Positions 26,201-39,026 of a stretch of 64,000 nt of DNA are shown in pieces. The notes below the pieces were generated by a model. That model searched no databases. It was not told where the DNA came from and saw only the letters and a list, made by a program, of their open reading frames with translations. The stretch spans positions 1 to 64,000 of the forward strand of contig SNVD02013954.1 of the NCBI GenBank assembly GCA_013180625.2, written 5' to 3'. This DNA is from Boswellia sacra (taxonomy: Eukaryota; Streptophyta; Magnoliopsida; Sapindales; Burseraceae). Position numbers and translations under genes: made by a program. Within the stretch, counting starts at the first letter, position 1. Every line of letters starts with the position of its first letter.

Positions 26201-26867
26201 TCTCATCTGGTCTCGGCTCTTCTGCATCAAAGTTCACGACTACAGACCCGTGCCTTGACAATCCTGATGCAAATAAATCAACCTACACCTCTGAACTTCA
26301 ACATAAAGAGATGAACAAATCGCTAATCCACAATTGGATGATGCATATTCAGATATCCTTTAAGCTACTTTTTGATACGATAGCGCCCAATGAACAAATC
26401 CATTTCTCAAATAGCTGGATGTGTAACAAATATGTTCACATCCTTCACGTTAACCAAATCATTTCAACATCCTATGTGAACCCATTACAGAGTGAAAAAT
26501 ACTACTAATCAACCAAAGCCACGCAAAAGCATATGAACTAGATGAACTTTTTTCTTTTGCAAAGGGGAAATTGAAAGACAAACTAGATATAATAATAATT
26601 AGGCATATGTTTAGAACACAATCATAACACTAGTTGTATAGTTTTAAAGTTGAATGCAAGAAAGAGCAGGTTCAGCTCATTCCACCTTACATCCAGTCAG
26701 TCCAAGCAACTAGCAAAACATCATTGCAGTAAATTATAAATAGATGCCTATAGCACGGTTTCAACCATGAATGGACACCTGATGAAACAAAATTAACGGC
26801 ACGCATAATTCAAATTTAAAAAGCCAGGCTCCATAAAACACTGCTGATTATGTATAATAGATCTTCC
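23271..26867. other. Intergenic DNA downstream of AS1
   Basis: About 3.6 kb, AT-rich, with no supported gene. Two segments (23,310-23,450 and 25,855-25,960) share words such as catgtggaccttt and accttaatgca, and look like copies of a small repeat. Sequence near 24,050-24,600 has the look of an LTR (cctatttatag), but no ends could be defined. The last 300-400 bases before 26,867 probably hold the AS1 3' UTR. Confidence 0.5.
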
Positions 26868-27929
26868 TCACCGACCATTCGGCTCCGAATGCCTGGGTCT
26901 GCATCCCATCTGCTCAAGAAACTTAGTAAGACGTAAGTGCTTAGCAGCCCATTGCTCCGCCAATTTCTGTTCTTTGGCTTCTGCGTCCTTCCTCAGTCCA
27001 GCTATTTGCTCTCTGTATTCTGCTTCAATCCTATCCAAAGTAGCTCTCTGCTCTTCTCGAAGAGCTTTTACTTTAGCCTCAATCTCTTCCATTTTTTCCC
27101 TCCTCCGACATGCCTTCTCTGATTCCAGCTGCAACTCTACCCTTCTCAATCTCCATGCTGCTTCCTTCTTAAGTGCTGTCCAAGAACGATGCCCTTCTTC
27201 CAACTCTCTGCAGCAATCCACCAGCTCAGATATTACCAGATTCTCCCCACAAGTAGGGACTGAGCCATGAGGTGGCAAATTTCCCAGAAAGAGTGGGGCA
27301 TTATCTGACCCCCTCTCAGGCTGCAGCCATGGTATTGGCGGTGTTGCTGCCACTGTCGAGGGGGAGAGGCTCAGGGTTATAGATGGGGATGGTGGCCTGA
27401 TAGTGGAGGCTCCATTGGAATTTGAAAGCCATGGAGGAAGCAATGTTGGAGGGGTAGGCGGATCAGTGTGTAGAAAGCCTCCATTGGAAGTAGCCATGAC
27501 AAAGATATTCTCTTTCACGAGCTTCTCCGCAAAAGTCTCTAAAATCTGGTCGTACTTGCGCTCCTCAATTGGATTGACTGTTACGGTGTTCTCCTTCTGT
27601 TCCCTTTGCTGCTTCTCTTTAAACACTTCCCACCACTTGCCCAGCCTCTTAGCGGTACGGCCAGGGACTTCAGCTGCAATTTTCTTCCACCTGTTACCGT
27701 GTTTGGCTTGAAGATGAATAACAAGACGCTGTTCTTCTTCAGTAAGCAATCCCTTCTTGATTCCTGGTTTGAGGTAATTCTTCCACCTTTCTAAGCAGGA
27801 TTTTGCATCCCTATTAAGGGCTGTGCTCATGCGCTGAGATACAAGGTCCCACTCTCTTGGGCCATATTGTTTCACATATGCACATAATAAAGCATCCTCT
27901 TCAGCTCTCCAACGCTGTCTGTCCTTCAT
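26868..27929 (-). CDS. AS1: AS1/PHANTASTICA/RS2-type MYB transcription factor
   Basis: A single uninterrupted coding exon of 353 codons. Residues 1-55 and about 56-107 form the two atypical MYB repeats, with tryptophans in [30 protein letters not shown] and KWWEVF. The middle is Pro/Ser-rich ([12 protein letters not shown]). Residues about 260-345 are a charged coiled coil ([29 protein letters not shown]). Length and layout match full-length AS1 of other eudicots. The family acts in the nucleus with LOB-domain AS2 to keep class I KNOX genes silent in leaf primordia and to set leaf polarity. The lack of coding introns and a 5'-UTR intron fit the family. No damage is visible, so it should be functional. 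Confidence 0.97.
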   Translation of the reverse strand: MKDRQRWRAEEDALLCAYVKQYGPREWDLVSQRMSTALNRDAKSCLERWKNYLKPGIKKGLLTEEEQRLVIHLQAKHGNRWKKIAAEVPGRTAKRLGKWWEVFKEKQQREQKENTVTVNPIEERKYDQILETFAEKLVKENIFVMATSNGGFLHTDPPTPPTLLPPWLSNSNGASTIRPPSPSITLSLSPSTVAATPPIPWLQPERGSDNAPLFLGNLPPHGSVPTCGENLVISELVDCCRELEEGHRSWTALKKEAAWRLRRVELQLESEKACRRREKMEEIEAKVKALREEQRATLDRIEAEYREQIAGLRKDAEAKEQKLAEQWAAKHLRLTKFLEQMGCRPRHSEPNGR

Positions 27930-27972
27930 TTCCAGGTGAACACATCGCTTCCCACTGCGTTAAACTCTTCAT
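27901..27972 (-). CDS. Upstream ORF overlapping the AS1 start codon
   Basis: An ATG at 27,972-27,970 opens a 23-codon frame ([10 protein letters not shown]..) in a different phase from AS1. It ends at TGA 27,903-27,901, so it runs 29 bases past the AS1 start at 27,929. It lies just downstream of a good splice acceptor (tatttcag, minus strand, ending at 27,980), so it would be in the mature leader if that site is used. An overlapping uORF would lower AS1 translation by leaky scanning or reinitiation. This role is inferred. Confidence 0.45.
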   Translation of the reverse strand: MKSLTQWEAMCSPGNEGQTALES

Positions 27973-29955
27973 AGTGTATCTGAAATATTGTCAGTGGGTC
28001 AGTATATTACTCGCAGAAAGTCAGCCATTATTCCATGATCGATAACAGAAAAAAGGGGGGAAAAAAGGAGAGAAGTTTCTCTTGCAGAAAATTTAAACCT
28101 GCATAGTAACAGAGATGATAAAGCAGGACACGGTTCAGAGTATAAATGAGAAATGCTAAAAGAACAAATGAACAACCAGAAACTATATCTGTTCCACCCA
28201 TGGGACTCCCAAATACAAAGGAAGATGAACTAAGGCGCAAAACCTAAAATTGAGGGAAGGAATGCTAGCTCCCTGGGTAACTCGGTCATATAATTTCTAA
28301 AGACAGCTGATACCATTATTATTGGTCATATTACCACAAACATGAAAACAAGTTCACCAAGAGGAATCCCCTGAGATTTCATCTTGTCCTTGAAATGAAA
28401 ATAATTGTAGAATCAGTATATTCCAATGCCAATTATCTTTCCTTCAGATGACTATAATGAACAACAAACACAACTTTTTTCTCATATTGCAATCTAGGAA
28501 TTAAAAACAAATAGGACAACATGCAGCCAATTAGAGTTTTTAAAATTTCAGCTAACTCAAATTCCAAAAATCAAAAGCAAGTGTATATGCACTTCAATCC
28601 ACCAAGCTTTATAGGTTAAAAATATTCAAATATTTTACTTGAAAAGAAGCTGTGCTGCTTCTTCGATTTCCACCCAATATTTGACAACATTGATAGTTCA
28701 ACATTAATAGAAAATCAGTGAACACAGTTTGGTATTAAATAAACATGTCTGTTAATGTCGGTCCTCGTTATCAAAAACCATCAAGTATACAATGAATACT
28801 GTAAACTAAATAACAAGCAGACAAATACGGACAAGTTTCTCAGGATTAGTATATCAGAAAACACAGCTCTATTGGCGATTAGCTTTACACAAAGAACTTT
28901 AAATCTACAAATTGAAGTACTAATTCTGCACCTGGGAAAAATGTCATTACCCGCATTGACAATTCCCTACCGAAACAAGAAGGGTTCCGCTAAGGCCCAT
29001 ACAAACCCTTTTATAATTATTTATTTATTTATTAAAAAAAAGAAAAACACACGCAAATTCTCTCTCTTGCTGCTCGCCTGGTAAGTTGTGGTAAGGCCAG
29101 GAAGAGCCAGGTCGTAGTGTTATCCTGAAACAAGATAACTGTTCTCATGGGAACTGCTGTTACTCAAGCACAATGCTGGTAGCAAGACCAAAATTTACAG
29201 GTTTAGTAACCCAAAAAATTAATTTGAATGGGGTGCATTTGACGTTAACATAGTAAAAAGATACGAATTTTGACATGACATCAGTTGAGTAGATGCACCC
29301 ACTATCACCAAATAATGTCTTTGATGAAATTCTTAATGAGAATAATACCAGCCCAGGAATCTTACTGGCCCAATTACAACACCAAAACGGCGTAAAATTC
29401 GAGAATACATACATACATACATATATATAAGAATCTCAAATTTTCTCAGCTACCAAACTGAAACTGACTTCATAAATGTATGAAAAAAAAACTAAAAATA
29501 TTTAAGCACCAAACTTGGTTAGCATGAAAAAAAGCAGCTCAAAATATCAAAAGAATCAAAATTATTTACTTCTACAAAACAGAGACCAAGAAAAAAGCCA
29601 AGGCTTACATTTCTTTACTTCAATTAATAAGAGTCCAACTTGGTCTTCTTCGCATCTCCAGCTAAATTCTTCAATGAAACAGAGAAAACAAACAAACAAA
29701 GGAAGAAACGGGAAAAGACTCTAATTAAGTAATTAACCCTAGAGAGAGAGTAGGAAAAAAATCCCAGACTACAGAGAGAAAACAGACAATGAAGAGACTA
29801 GAGCCTGCACCAGAAAAACAACTAAAATACATTAAGAAATCAAAGTCTTCTCTTCTCTTTTTCGTTTAAACGAAAGAAAAGACTAGACTAGACTAGAACA
29901 GAAGAGAGCAGAACAAAGCAGAGTGAAATGGTAATAGCGTAACAGACAACAGTAA
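27973..29955 (-). other. AS1 leader with probable 5'-UTR intron
   Basis: Between the TATA box (29,956-29,966) and the AS1 start lie about 2 kb with no coding potential. A polypyrimidine stretch followed by CAG, ending at 27,980 on the minus strand, is a likely intron acceptor. The matching donor in the CT-rich leader (29.6-29.9 kb) could not be chosen with confidence. AS1 genes are known to carry a 5'-UTR intron. Confidence 0.5.
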
Positions 29956-29966
29956 TTTTTATATAG
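29956..29966 (-). promoter_or_regulatory. Probable AS1 TATA box
   Basis: Minus-strand CTATATAAAAA, followed about 30 bases on by a CT-rich stretch typical of plant 5' UTRs. A second TATA-like word (TATATATTAAAG, near 30,163-30,174) lies about 200 bases further upstream and could be used instead. Confidence 0.5.
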
Positions 29967-30240
29967 AAAAATCTGACAAATGGAGCGGAAAAGGAGGGCA
30001 CGCGAATAGGAAGGGAAAGAAAGCAAAACGATGACGTCGTTAGAGAATGTTACATCGTCAGCTCGGGCTCCGCTGCCGGTGCTGCGCTGCTCCCTGGCTA
30101 TCCTTCACCCAGAACCGGTCACCACCAACACCGACTCTACTCCTACTCCTACTACTACACTTTAATATATACAATACAAGCAGAGAAAAAGCTAAGCTAG
30201 AGAGAGAAAACAAAAATAAAAATAAATAAATAAATAACAA

Positions 30241-33240
30241 TAAACATTGTACTTACCATTAATGAAAGAGTGGCGTACGCTCGATTTCAGCGCTTAAAAT
30301 GCGCCGCCTCCCCTAATATTTTCGCCGCTCTCGTTTGTTTTTCTAATTTTCTTCTTCTACAGAGTAAATGCTAACGAACAACAATAGTTAATACTTTACA
30401 GGCTCATGCACTCCATCTTCACCGTTTCTATTACATTCTGTTATGCACTGACGGATGCTTATTTTTAGAAGAGAACAGCCAAATCAAGGCCATAAATTCA
30501 CTCGGATGGTCAATGTTTTTTTGATCGGGTAACTAAACATTACTTGACTACAAACCTGAGACAGGGGATTGGATTGGATAGTACCCTACGCTCTACAGCG
30601 AATTATATTATTGGGATGCGGGACACATCTTGCACGTGTCATTTAGTGGGTTTGGTATTATTTCCCTGACCCACAGTAACTATATACACTCGTGGTCCCC
30701 CTAGCAAAACCCTCGCCCTTTTACTCCTCAGACCATTTATTTAACCACATCGCAATACATTTAACCGGTGATTAAAAGAGTAATGATTTGTCAAAGACAG
30801 TGGTGAATAGTTAAAAGTAGAGGAGGAAAATTAACGGCGCACATTAGCAATGGCAACATGGAAAGTGTTGTTGACAGTAAAAATTCCAGTGTGGACGTGA
30901 CTAGAGATGAACAACAATTATACTTGTGGTAGCAACTATCCGTTCGTTCGAAAGTAGAAAAATAAATTTGACATTCTGATCATAGAAATGGAAACGCATG
31001 AAACATCTTGATGCGTCCAAGAAATTCTGATTCGATTACGTCATAATCAGAGAAGAGACGACTCTTTCAAGGCTAATTGGAGTTGCACAAGGCGAGGCAA
31101 GACTTGGCTTTTATTCAATAATTTTAGTTTTAAATAATGTAAAAATATTTTGCATATAATTTTTGAAGTTGATTATACAGGACATTCACGGTTATGATAA
31201 ATTTTGGCAATAATTTTGAAATATCTTTTCATTTACTCTCTAACTCATATATCTTTGTAAAATTATAATAAATAAATATTGTAATTTAATAATGATATGT
31301 ACAGTAAAAAATTGATATAATATTGTTGAACAATGAAGGAAAGAGGAAGGAAGGAAGGGGTCGTACGGGCGGCAGATAACTGACATGGTGGGGGGACTGT
31401 AGTCCGCGTTTCACGGCACAAGGAGACGAGTCTGATGGAGACACGACGTTCTGGTGACGCTCAGAAGGCCCTTGCAGATTTGTCAGTGATACGTTACGTC
31501 GGTTTTCTCCCTCTTTTCTCTTTTTTTACATGGTGGGTCCTTTCCTCGTTACCTTCCTTTTAATTCTTAAGTTTGTACCAAAAAAAAAGAAAAAACGACT
31601 GATTCACTTCACTCCCCCCTCAATTCCCAACCCTCACCATTTTGCCCTTCCTCGCTCGCTTCAATCAGAGGGTTCCAGTCTTACACTTACCATCATCCCT
31701 CACATCTACTCATTGCATCTAGAAAATCGAAATGAGGCACAGTGAGTGAATAGTGAGGCACAGTTGATGCAAATTCTGCTTTGAATTTTTTTAACTAGTG
31801 AGTTTGGAATTTTGTAACGAGAAAAAGGAAAAAGCAAAGAAAGGGTTGCTGGGATAAATGTGGAAAGAATGACAGAAGGGTATTTTGGTATAATGGATGT
31901 GATTTGACATGTCGAACCTATTGTAAAATTGAGGGAGATCCTCCCTAATCTCCAGTCTGAGTCCACTTCTGAAAAAGACAAGCCTTTTTATGGTAAGAGC
32001 ATGGGAGAATTCAATTCAATAAGTTAAGCTAAGCCTAAACCTATTGTCTATAGATCTACTCTACACTGGCCTAAACCCATTAGAAGGACAACGTTTCAGC
32101 TGTTCAATTAACCAGAGCCAAATTGAAAAGGTATAATAAATAATTAAACAGTGCAAAAAAGCCTGCAGATTGTATAGGGATCGGTGAAGGAGGGGGGAGG
32201 GGATGGCTTAAAAAAATCAATCTCTTTCTCTGGCCGTGTTGAACCAGAGTCCTGAGTGGGTCTGGTCTGGTCTGGTCTGGTCTGACCCCTCTGAGCCATT
32301 CTATTCTAGCTCATTTTTCAACCAAACCATTCTGGTTCGGGGAAAGGGAAACATCCCTTAAACCTTTAATTGTAAGGCTGCTTACGGCCCTCTACTTGTT
32401 GAGGCTTCAAGACACACGTTCTTCACTGGAAGACTCGCTTTGTAGGTCACCTGATTAGTCATTTCATAGCTGAAATCAACAAATTTTAAAGAATATATTC
32501 TTTTTATAAAAAAACAATAATAATAATTCTCTTTTTTATTTCATGAATGCTATGATTATGTTAGATTGTTAGTTAATATTTTACCAATTCAGAAAAAATG
32601 GTAGACTTATCAGGCCCAACAATTGCTCTTGAAGCCCTATGATTCTTAATTATTAAAACCCAATAAAGAATAGGAAACCTACACCAAACCAAAGCCCAAA
32701 ACAAAGTCGAAAATAGTCCCAACTCCTTCTTCCCACCCTGCAACGACTATCTGGAACTCAAAATTTTTACTTTTGGCAATATTTTTATATAGCATTGTAT
32801 TGGTGATCAATTTCTTAATTTGTGACTAACGTGGAAAATCAATTTTTTGCATGATGGGTAGAGAGACAGTGAGACGTGGCTATCATTTGAGGTCAACTTT
32901 ATTAAATTAAAAATAGCTTATTGCAAGTCTTAGTGCATGCATGAGCTTGGTGCCAGTTATGATTATATGATGATTAGTAGTCTTTCTTGAATGTTTTCAT
33001 ATTCAATTAATATAAAATTTCACTAGTGGAAGGGAAGACTTTTAGTATATTTTTAATCTTGTTCAATTGGGAAATTAAGAATGATTAGTAGCAGAGAATG
33101 TTCCCAAGTCCTGCATGAATTGGAATTGCAGTCGGCTACTTGTTTATTGTAGCGTGTAGACTTTAGACTAATCTTTATAGCAATTTCCAATAGTGTCGCT
33201 CTTTAGAAAAGTATCTAAAAATTCTTCTAATTAATAAGAG
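30241..33240. other. Intergenic DNA upstream of AS1
   Basis: No supported gene in 3 kb. A GC-richer patch lies at 31,350-31,500. A (TCTGG)4 microsatellite sits at 32,261-32,284. Open frames such as 31,706-31,981 have no family signature. Confidence 0.5.
32261..32284. repeat. (TCTGG)n microsatellite
   Basis: Four perfect TCTGG units plus TCTG. Confidence 0.95.
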
Positions 33241-33448
33241 TAATGCTACTCTTACAAACTATTTATACAAACTCACACATACAAACTGACGTGGCAGAAT
33301 GTGATTTGATAAATAAATGCAGTGATTTGATAAATATATATTAATAATAAATGATATTAATTAATGTGGGTGATGTGGTGATCATATAGGGATGCCACAT
33401 CAGTTTGTATGTGTGAGTTTGTATAAATAGTTTGTATGAGTAGCGTTA
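33241..33448. mobile_element. Palindromic MITE with about 55-bp terminal inverted repeats
   Basis: The left end (33,241-33,295) and the reverse complement of the right end (33,394-33,448) agree at nearly every base through words such as CTATTTATACAAACTC and ACATACAAACTGA. The middle holds a tandem pair of gtgatttgataaata. The element is 208 bp and noncoding. Its ends are TA..TA, so a TA duplication (Tc1/mariner type) is possible, but the superfamily is not certain. Confidence 0.85.
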
Positions 33449-36044
33449 TTCAATCAATAGAGTAATTTTACCCGTTAATCCAACTTTAATATCAAACTTT
33501 AATATCAATAATCAAAATACTTTTCAAATACTTCAAATAATTTTACCAGTTAATCCAACTTACATAATTGACCTTTTATTTTTAAATCAAAAACACACAC
33601 ATATATATGTTCAAGCTATTGTAATTTAAATATTTTTATTAAATTTACACACTTCTTGATAATAGTTGATCTACTAAAATCCAATCATTAAAAAACTGCT
33701 GAGTTGGTATTAAAGATAACTACCTTTTTAACTTTTATTTCCTTCCCATCACACATGGATTGTAACAAATCAAAGATTATCGTGGAGTGTTTAAATTTAA
33801 GTAAAAAAAAAAAAAAAGAAGTCATTATAACCTTATATTAAAAAAAATTATCATAAATTGCCCATTTAATAATTTATTTGTATACTTTGATAAACCCAAC
33901 AAAAATACTTTTAAGTTATACCATAATATATATTTAGAAATTGTTTAATATCACTAACTGTACCTAAGGTTTGCTTAGATTTCACTTAGAAATAAACTAT
34001 CAAAAATAATCACTAACTACCCCCAACATTTTAGAAAGTCATTGATTTAACCATTGTTAACAGATTATGTTAATGCCCAGTTAACAAAAATTTAATAAGA
34101 ACTTTTTACCCCTATTATTAGATGTTGTTGCCAAAAAAAATGGATCAACATTAAGTTGCACACGTGTCATGAAATAGAAACAAAAAGATAAAAATACCCT
34201 CTATTCTAGTAGCAAAGAACACAATAAGATAGCTTTTCTAGTAATGAAATATAAATTGGAGACAAATGAATGAAAAATAACTGATATTGGATGACTAAAT
34301 GGAATTGAACCCATGACTGGATAAGATTGAATCCATGACTGAATGGTGGACTTCAAATTAAGGATAAAGAGATGGTTAGGCTATAGACTGAAAGATACCA
34401 ATTGAAGTGATAGCCATCAGACCGATGTCGTGAGGTCGACGTGTAGGGACCAATAGATTAGGTTCTAGTGACTTTAGGTACAAAGGGGACAAGATTACGA
34501 TGATTGAAAGTGATTGTTGATAACGATCCCCCTTTCTTATTCAATTCAATTGGCCTCCATAGCTTCCAGGTGTAGCAATGGTGGCTAGTTCCAAACCCAT
34601 AAAACTTGTGATTGATAAACTCCTTTTCCAATGATTGGAAAGTGAGAAATTAGTCTCCATCTTTAATTTGAGGTAAAGGAATAAATGTTCTTCTCTAACA
34701 CGTTCGTTAATCTTCATAGCAACAACTCCTGCAAGCTTCCATGGAGGTTTTAGGCTCCAGTAGCCATAAGTCTTTCCCTTAGGAGCTGCAATACAATAAT
34801 AGTAGTTAAAACATGTCGGTTTCACTGACGTTAACCCTTTGACACCCAAGTCAGTTTCGGGGTTAACTTTGTGGTGAAAAATACATAATAATGTACATAA
34901 AATATATGTATTTAGAGACAGAGAGGGATGAATAGTGGCTAACATGGTGGTTTAAAGATATTCACAAGTGGAGAGGAGGAAGAGGGCACAAAGTCCTTGG
35001 AATATCCTTTCTTGGGATTAGAGAGGAATCTTCATGGAAAAGAGAAAGAATGGAATCACCCTTCTTGGAGGCGTAAATAAGCTTATATATGCACATGTGA
35101 TGAATCATGGATCTTGGTCATTCATTTGTGTAATGTATTGCAATCTCAAGGGCCCGTGTAGGCTTCCAAATGATTACAAACCCTAATTTCAGGTAAGGAA
35201 AGGTTGACATATGATGAGTTAACTCAGCCTATTTTCTTAGGTTGTAATACAAGGGTGATTGAATGTCGTTAGTCATATGACTACTGATCTAATAGTCAGG
35301 TTGTGACTAACTCGGAGCTTAGCTCAGTCAGAAAAATTCAATCAGTCAGCTTCTTTACATCTTTATGCAATTAGTTTTGAAGGTCTTGGCCGAATATCAC
35401 TTGGTGTTTGAAAGGAATTAAGTTTCATTTAGAGGATATTTTAGTCCTTTTATAAAGGGCCCAAAAAATCATGTTTATATTATATAATTAAAATATACTA
35501 ACAAAAAAAAAATAAACCTATTACAAAATAAAATTTAACCTAACTCTCAATTAATAAGAACCCTAATTCTCAAACCATTATACACTCAAATTCCTCATTT
35601 GCAAACCATTACGGTGTTGCTTTAATGGTTACTAGTGGTGGCGTTGGTGGTTATCAAGTGTGTTAGTGTGGCGATGATCTTGCGGTTTATTGGTTGGGCA
35701 CTGAAGGGGTATATTGGTGTAGTATATGTAGATTAATGCCATGGCTAGTGTCACAAAGCTTTTTGTTGATAAGCAAATTATCTTACGATAGTGCTAAGTC
35801 CTTTTTAGTCAGTTACTCAATAAGTCGCACCCCAGGCTAACAAATCTACACGCTACATACCCACAAACAATTTTCAACACAAGGCACAAACAATTTTACG
35901 AAAGCACTAACTCCCAACTTTCCTTTATCACTCTCAAAGAAAAGTATACAATGTCGCCTAAAGGGACGTGAGCTCAAACAACTTGCAATACATTCATACA
36001 CTAGTGAACCCTTTCGTAAGTGTATTCACCCAACCCTTGTTGAT
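33449..36044. other. Intergenic DNA without recognised genes
   Basis: AT-rich. A minus-strand open frame at 34,541-34,945 (134 codons) has no recognisable domain. It lies downstream of a minus-strand TATATAAG near 35,083-35,090, which could belong to an LTR, but no LTR ends were found. Confidence 0.45.
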
Positions 36045-36689
36045 TAAGGATGGCAAAATCTGGGTACGAGTAAGGGTTTGACGTTTTGGCACCCGCACTA
36101 GATAAAAAATTTCTTCTTATACCCTGCAAAATCCAAGGATTTTTCTGATATGGGTATTTGCAGGTTTTGGGATGGTACATACTATACCCGCACCTGCACC
36201 GTACCCAAAAAAACTCATATTTTCCTCGAGTTGTCTCCACTTTTTTTTAATTTCAACTTTTTTAATTGATTTAAAATAAATGATTTGCTTAAAATGTTGC
36301 AAGGGTATGGCTGGTAGTAGCAGAAAGCTATGCTTACTTTGTTTTTTGTGACCTAAGTTCGACTTGTAATGGTGGTTTGCAAAATGTTTTTCAATTTTCT
36401 TAAATAATATGTAATATATGGTTATATAATATTATTTGTGCTTATTCAACAAAAGACATGTCTGGCTTGAGTGGTTTGGAGTGCAAGCTTATACGTGAAT
36501 TGCTTAGGTTCAAATCTTCTCAAGCACCTTACGTAAGCACAATAATTTTTCAAAACAAAAATATGGGCTTAAACTATGGTGCAATCCCTGCCTCCTAGCC
36601 CAATCACCGTAATTCCATGTTTTTCCTCAATCGGATTATGCAGGTAAAATGCGAATACCCAATAGGGCCGAGGAAAATTGCCATCACTA
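36045..36689. mobile_element. hAT-type MITE
   Basis: The left end TAAGGATGGCAAAATC and the reverse complement of the right end, TAGTGATGGCAATTTTC, form imperfect TIRs. The flanks TTGTTGAT (36,037-36,044) and CTGTTGAT (36,690-36,697) match at 7 of 8 bases, the 8-bp TSD size of hAT elements. The 645-bp element has no transposase. Inside are words such as atacccgcacctgcac that are common in plant hAT MITEs. Confidence 0.75.
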
Positions 36690-37989
36690 CTGTTGATGTG
36701 TGTTTCTCTATTATGTATGTAATGAGTGCCTGACAATCTGAATGGATTGAATGCCTCTAGCCTACCCTTTCATAACTATTAATACAAGGGTATAGCTAAC
36801 AACATTGGCAATGTAGGATTACCCCAAATCCCTCAAGTTAATATGATTACGCCACTTGGCGCATGCAAATGATATTCCCATTTCCTAGGATGATGTGGTG
36901 CCCTTTTATGTTGCCTCTAAACCTTATATGTAAGGATCATAGCCTTTTACTAGGTCAACCCTATCTTTAAGACCTAGTCCTACTCCTCCTTTGTATGAGA
37001 TCATGCCCTTAATTCATACCACTAGGGCCTAAATTGTAGGAACCAAACCTTGACCATTAGTGCCACCTTATTACACCATGCGCTGCTTGCTGTATGCTAA
37101 TTGCTGCCCATTTGCGTGTGCTACTACACTACATGCCACTATCACTGCATGTAACTCATGTGCATGATCATGCCGTTAGGCCAATCTCTGTATATGTTCT
37201 AACCCACATGCCTGTTTAAGCTAATATTGCTTGCTATGTTGTCCCGCCACATGTGTTGTCCCCGCCAACTCATGTGTACGTGTCACACCACACCTGTTGC
37301 GCATTAGCTGCATACCCTACCCAACTTATGCGACGTGTCAGTGTTCACACTCTGTTATGCTCAACTATATGCACATGTGCCTCTCTCACACTACTAACAT
37401 CGCCAAGTGCTCACTTTTGCACTTTTTTTTGGGCATGCCTACTCGTTGTTCCATCCTAGCCTCAACATAACACAAGACAAGCTATGCCTATGCAAGTTTT
37501 ACCCTTGTAATAACTAGCCACAATCTGGCTTTGCAAGAGCAAGTCACAACCATGGTTGTGAGCATTGACTAGTGTGACTTGTTAGCAAGTGGCCACTACT
37601 TGCAATTATTTTTTTTTTATTTTCTTGTTCATGCTTTTGGTTGGTTCAAATAATATTTTAAGATCACAATAGAAAATTTTAATTGGAATTTTGACTTGTG
37701 ATTTTAATTTTTAATGAAAAATTTTAAGTAATAATAGCAATTGATTTGTGATTGTCTAATCTTTGATTGGAAATTATTTTAAGGTTTGATTTGAGATGAA
37801 TTTTAATTTCAATAGCAATAATTGTATTAAATTCCCTTTTTCACCCTTGTTTGATAGTTGGGATAGTGACAGAATCCATCAATAAGGGTCAACTTCATGA
37901 CTTTCTAAATCATCATAGAGGTACGCAGTTGTAATTGATAGTTGGTTTTTGGGTGAAATTTAAACAAATCTTGAGGGTATTAGTGATAT
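36690..37989. other. Intergenic DNA
   Basis: No supported gene. The part 37,060-37,450 is rich in short related words (catgtgcc, tgctgc, cacatgtgttg), so may be a decayed repeat. Open frames at 37,231-37,470 are without family motifs. Confidence 0.45.
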
Positions 37990-38180
37990 AAACCCATTTT
38001 AAAATAGGATAATGACACAAACCACCGCTAAGGTTTCACGAAATTACACACAAAGTTATCGTTTGCAAATTTTATCATTACCTACCTTACCTTTTCAAAA
38101 ATAATCATGGACCATCTTTCCGTTAGTATGACCGTTAAATAATCGTAAATAAGTTAAAATTTAAAGGTTATAATGGTCAT
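37990..38180 (+). repeat. Left MULE-like terminal inverted repeat
   Basis: The stretch beginning aaaataGGATAATGACACAAACC matches the reverse complement of 50,030-50,210 across about 180 bases. Shared words include taatcatggacca and tttcacgaaatt. A long TIR of this kind suggests a Mutator-like element end. No 9-bp TSD was found. Confidence 0.6.
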
Positions 38181-39026
38181 TTTATTGCATTTTTAATAAT
38201 AGTATAAAAATATAATTTTAAAATAAAAATCTCTCACCTTATCTCTTTTCTCTTCATCTCATCTCTCACCTCTCATCATCTCCATCTACTCGATCCTACC
38301 ACCCCCTTCCTCTCCTCTACCACAACCGTCATTGCGACCTCCTCCGCCACCATTTCCACTACCTTCACTACATCCACCTCCCTCCTCCAATGATGAGGCA
38401 TCTGTTGCGGAGTTTGCCTCCTCTTGCCCTATTTTGCAATCCTTTCTCTTTAACTATGGCTATAGCAGAAGAGACGGTTGAGTCCTTGATCTTTTTTTGG
38501 TGTCCAGAAGGTTTTATGAACTCGATTGCCTCAGTTGGAGGGTTTTTCTTTTACTTTTACCAAAATTTATTATTAAATTATTTTGTGAATTCTAGAAACA
38601 ATAAAATACCTTGATTTATTACGTTTCTGTAGACATCACTTGAGAAGACCCTGATTTTTTAGTCTGATGGGTTGGTCAGTTATGCGTCGTGTGGCTGGTG
38701 GTCAGGATTTGGCTTGTTGGTCGTTGTCGTGGTTTGGTGTTGGTGGGCTAATAAGTGTTGAGTGGTGACTAGTTTGATGGTGGGTGCTGGGTTTCTTTAA
38801 GTTTTTCATTTGGTTGTCAAAATTAATTAAAATTTTGATTCGATTTATCAAAATTGTTGCTGGGTTGGTGTCTTTGGTCTTGGGATTTTTAAGAATTTCA
38901 CCAAAATTATTTACTAGGTTGGTGCTTCTGACTAATGATTTTCAAATATTTTAGCAAAATCATATTTCTCTTTCTCAATCTCCAAATCTCTCCTCATAGC
39001 ATCCCTCCATAGTTATATTCAGGAAG
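38181..39026. other. DNA inside the MULE-like end, no gene seen
   Basis: A CT-rich block (38,230-38,390) resembles a promoter or 5' UTR but leads to no recognisable gene. A 74-codon frame starts at 38,390 and lacks motifs. GT-rich sequence (38,640-38,900) follows. Confidence 0.4.

Noticed and set aside
26937..27794. Plus-strand open frames within AS1
   Set aside because: Antisense shadows of the AS1 coding exon, which has strong family support on the minus strand.
34541..34945. 134-codon minus-strand frame
   Set aside because: No recognisable family, composition like translated intergenic DNA, and no supporting gene context.
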